Source: Roseomonas sp. (GTDB lineage Bacteria; Pseudomonadota; Alphaproteobacteria; Acetobacterales; Acetobacteraceae). From it: a stretch of 64,000 nt of DNA. The notes below the pieces were generated by a model. That model was not told the DNA's origin. It worked only from the letters and a program-made list of their open reading frames with translations, and ran no database searches. The stretch is taken from the NCBI GenBank assembly GCA_031180725.1, contig JAPSLO010000003.1, forward strand, positions 62,001-126,000, in the 5' to 3' direction. A program made the translations under genes and the position numbers. Shown here piece after piece: positions 63,945 through 64,000 of the stretch (its first letter is position 1; each line of letters starts with the position of its first letter).

Positions 63945-64000
63945 TCAGCGCGCCCAGGGGTTCGCCTGGCGCGGCGCGCGGGCGCGCGCGCTTTCCACCA
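63945..64000 (-). CDS. C-terminal end of an unidentified gene
   Basis: An open minus-strand frame runs from the window edge to TGA at 63945, ending SARARAPRQANPWAR. The ending ANPWAR looks like a real protein tail, and the convergent layout fits. Too short to name. Confidence 0.35.
   Translation of the reverse strand, partial: VESARARAPRQANPWAR

Overview
The window is about 70% GC, with long antisense shadow frames, frequent GTG/TTG starts and many genes overlapping by four bases. It is unusually rich in solute receptors: seven Bug/TctC-type, two family-5, one PotD-type, one TRAP and one siderophore type. Together with a homospermidine synthase end, this suits a soil or water alphaproteobacterium of the Acetobacteraceae, Roseomonas-like; that assignment is inference. 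No tRNA, rRNA, CRISPR array, intact insertion sequence or prophage was seen. It reads as ordinary chromosome dense in uptake and catabolic genes.

Layout. 1-12.7 kb: the end of homospermidine synthase; an orphan family-5 receptor with an alpha/beta hydrolase, a DenD-like dehydrogenase and a 2-hydroxyacid dehydrogenase; a second orphan family-5 receptor with an amidase; a Bug receptor; and a complete PotABCD-like ABC transporter. 13-16.5 kb: two frame-disrupted paralogous flavodoxin-fold oxidoreductases flanking a cupin, a Bug receptor and a pirin. 16.5-22.2 kb: a tightly coupled queuosine operon in the order queA, tgt, queF, queG, queC, a VUT-family precursor transporter and a class I glutamine amidotransferase. 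22.3-30.1 kb: DUF1800, DUF1501 and a small protein; WrbA; an EF-G gene outside any visible str operon; TfoX-like, MaoC-like and Bug genes. 30.2-40.8 kb: TctCBA, a sulfatase, a short HPF/RaiA protein, a DctPQM TRAP transporter, then Bug, a CMD-like protein and a sulfotransferase. 41-55.8 kb: a thiol dioxygenase, then histidine utilisation genes in three pieces (hutH-hutI with a thioesterase and a metallophosphoesterase; hutU; hutF with an SDR and a GNAT), interleaved with a fluoroacetate-dehalogenase-like enzyme, Bug receptors and a LysR regulator. 55.8-62.4 kb: a siderophore locus with a TonB receptor, an FhuF-like reductase and FhuBDC, bracketed by two copies of one palindrome. The end holds a HerA/DUF87-type ATPase and the tail of another gene.

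How they work together. The queuosine operon covers preQ0 formation from CDG through epoxyqueuosine reduction. The hut genes cover histidine to N-formylglutamate, and no hutG is visible. The siderophore locus can import a ferric hydroxamate and reduce its iron. Most Bug receptors have no membrane partner here and probably share permeases encoded elsewhere. The most testable new ideas are a glutamine amidotransferase serving QueC, a candidate iron-responsive operator shared by the two siderophore units, and a conserved fluoroacetate dehalogenase active site beside a Bug receptor and a divergent LysR. No clearly undescribed multi-gene system was found.
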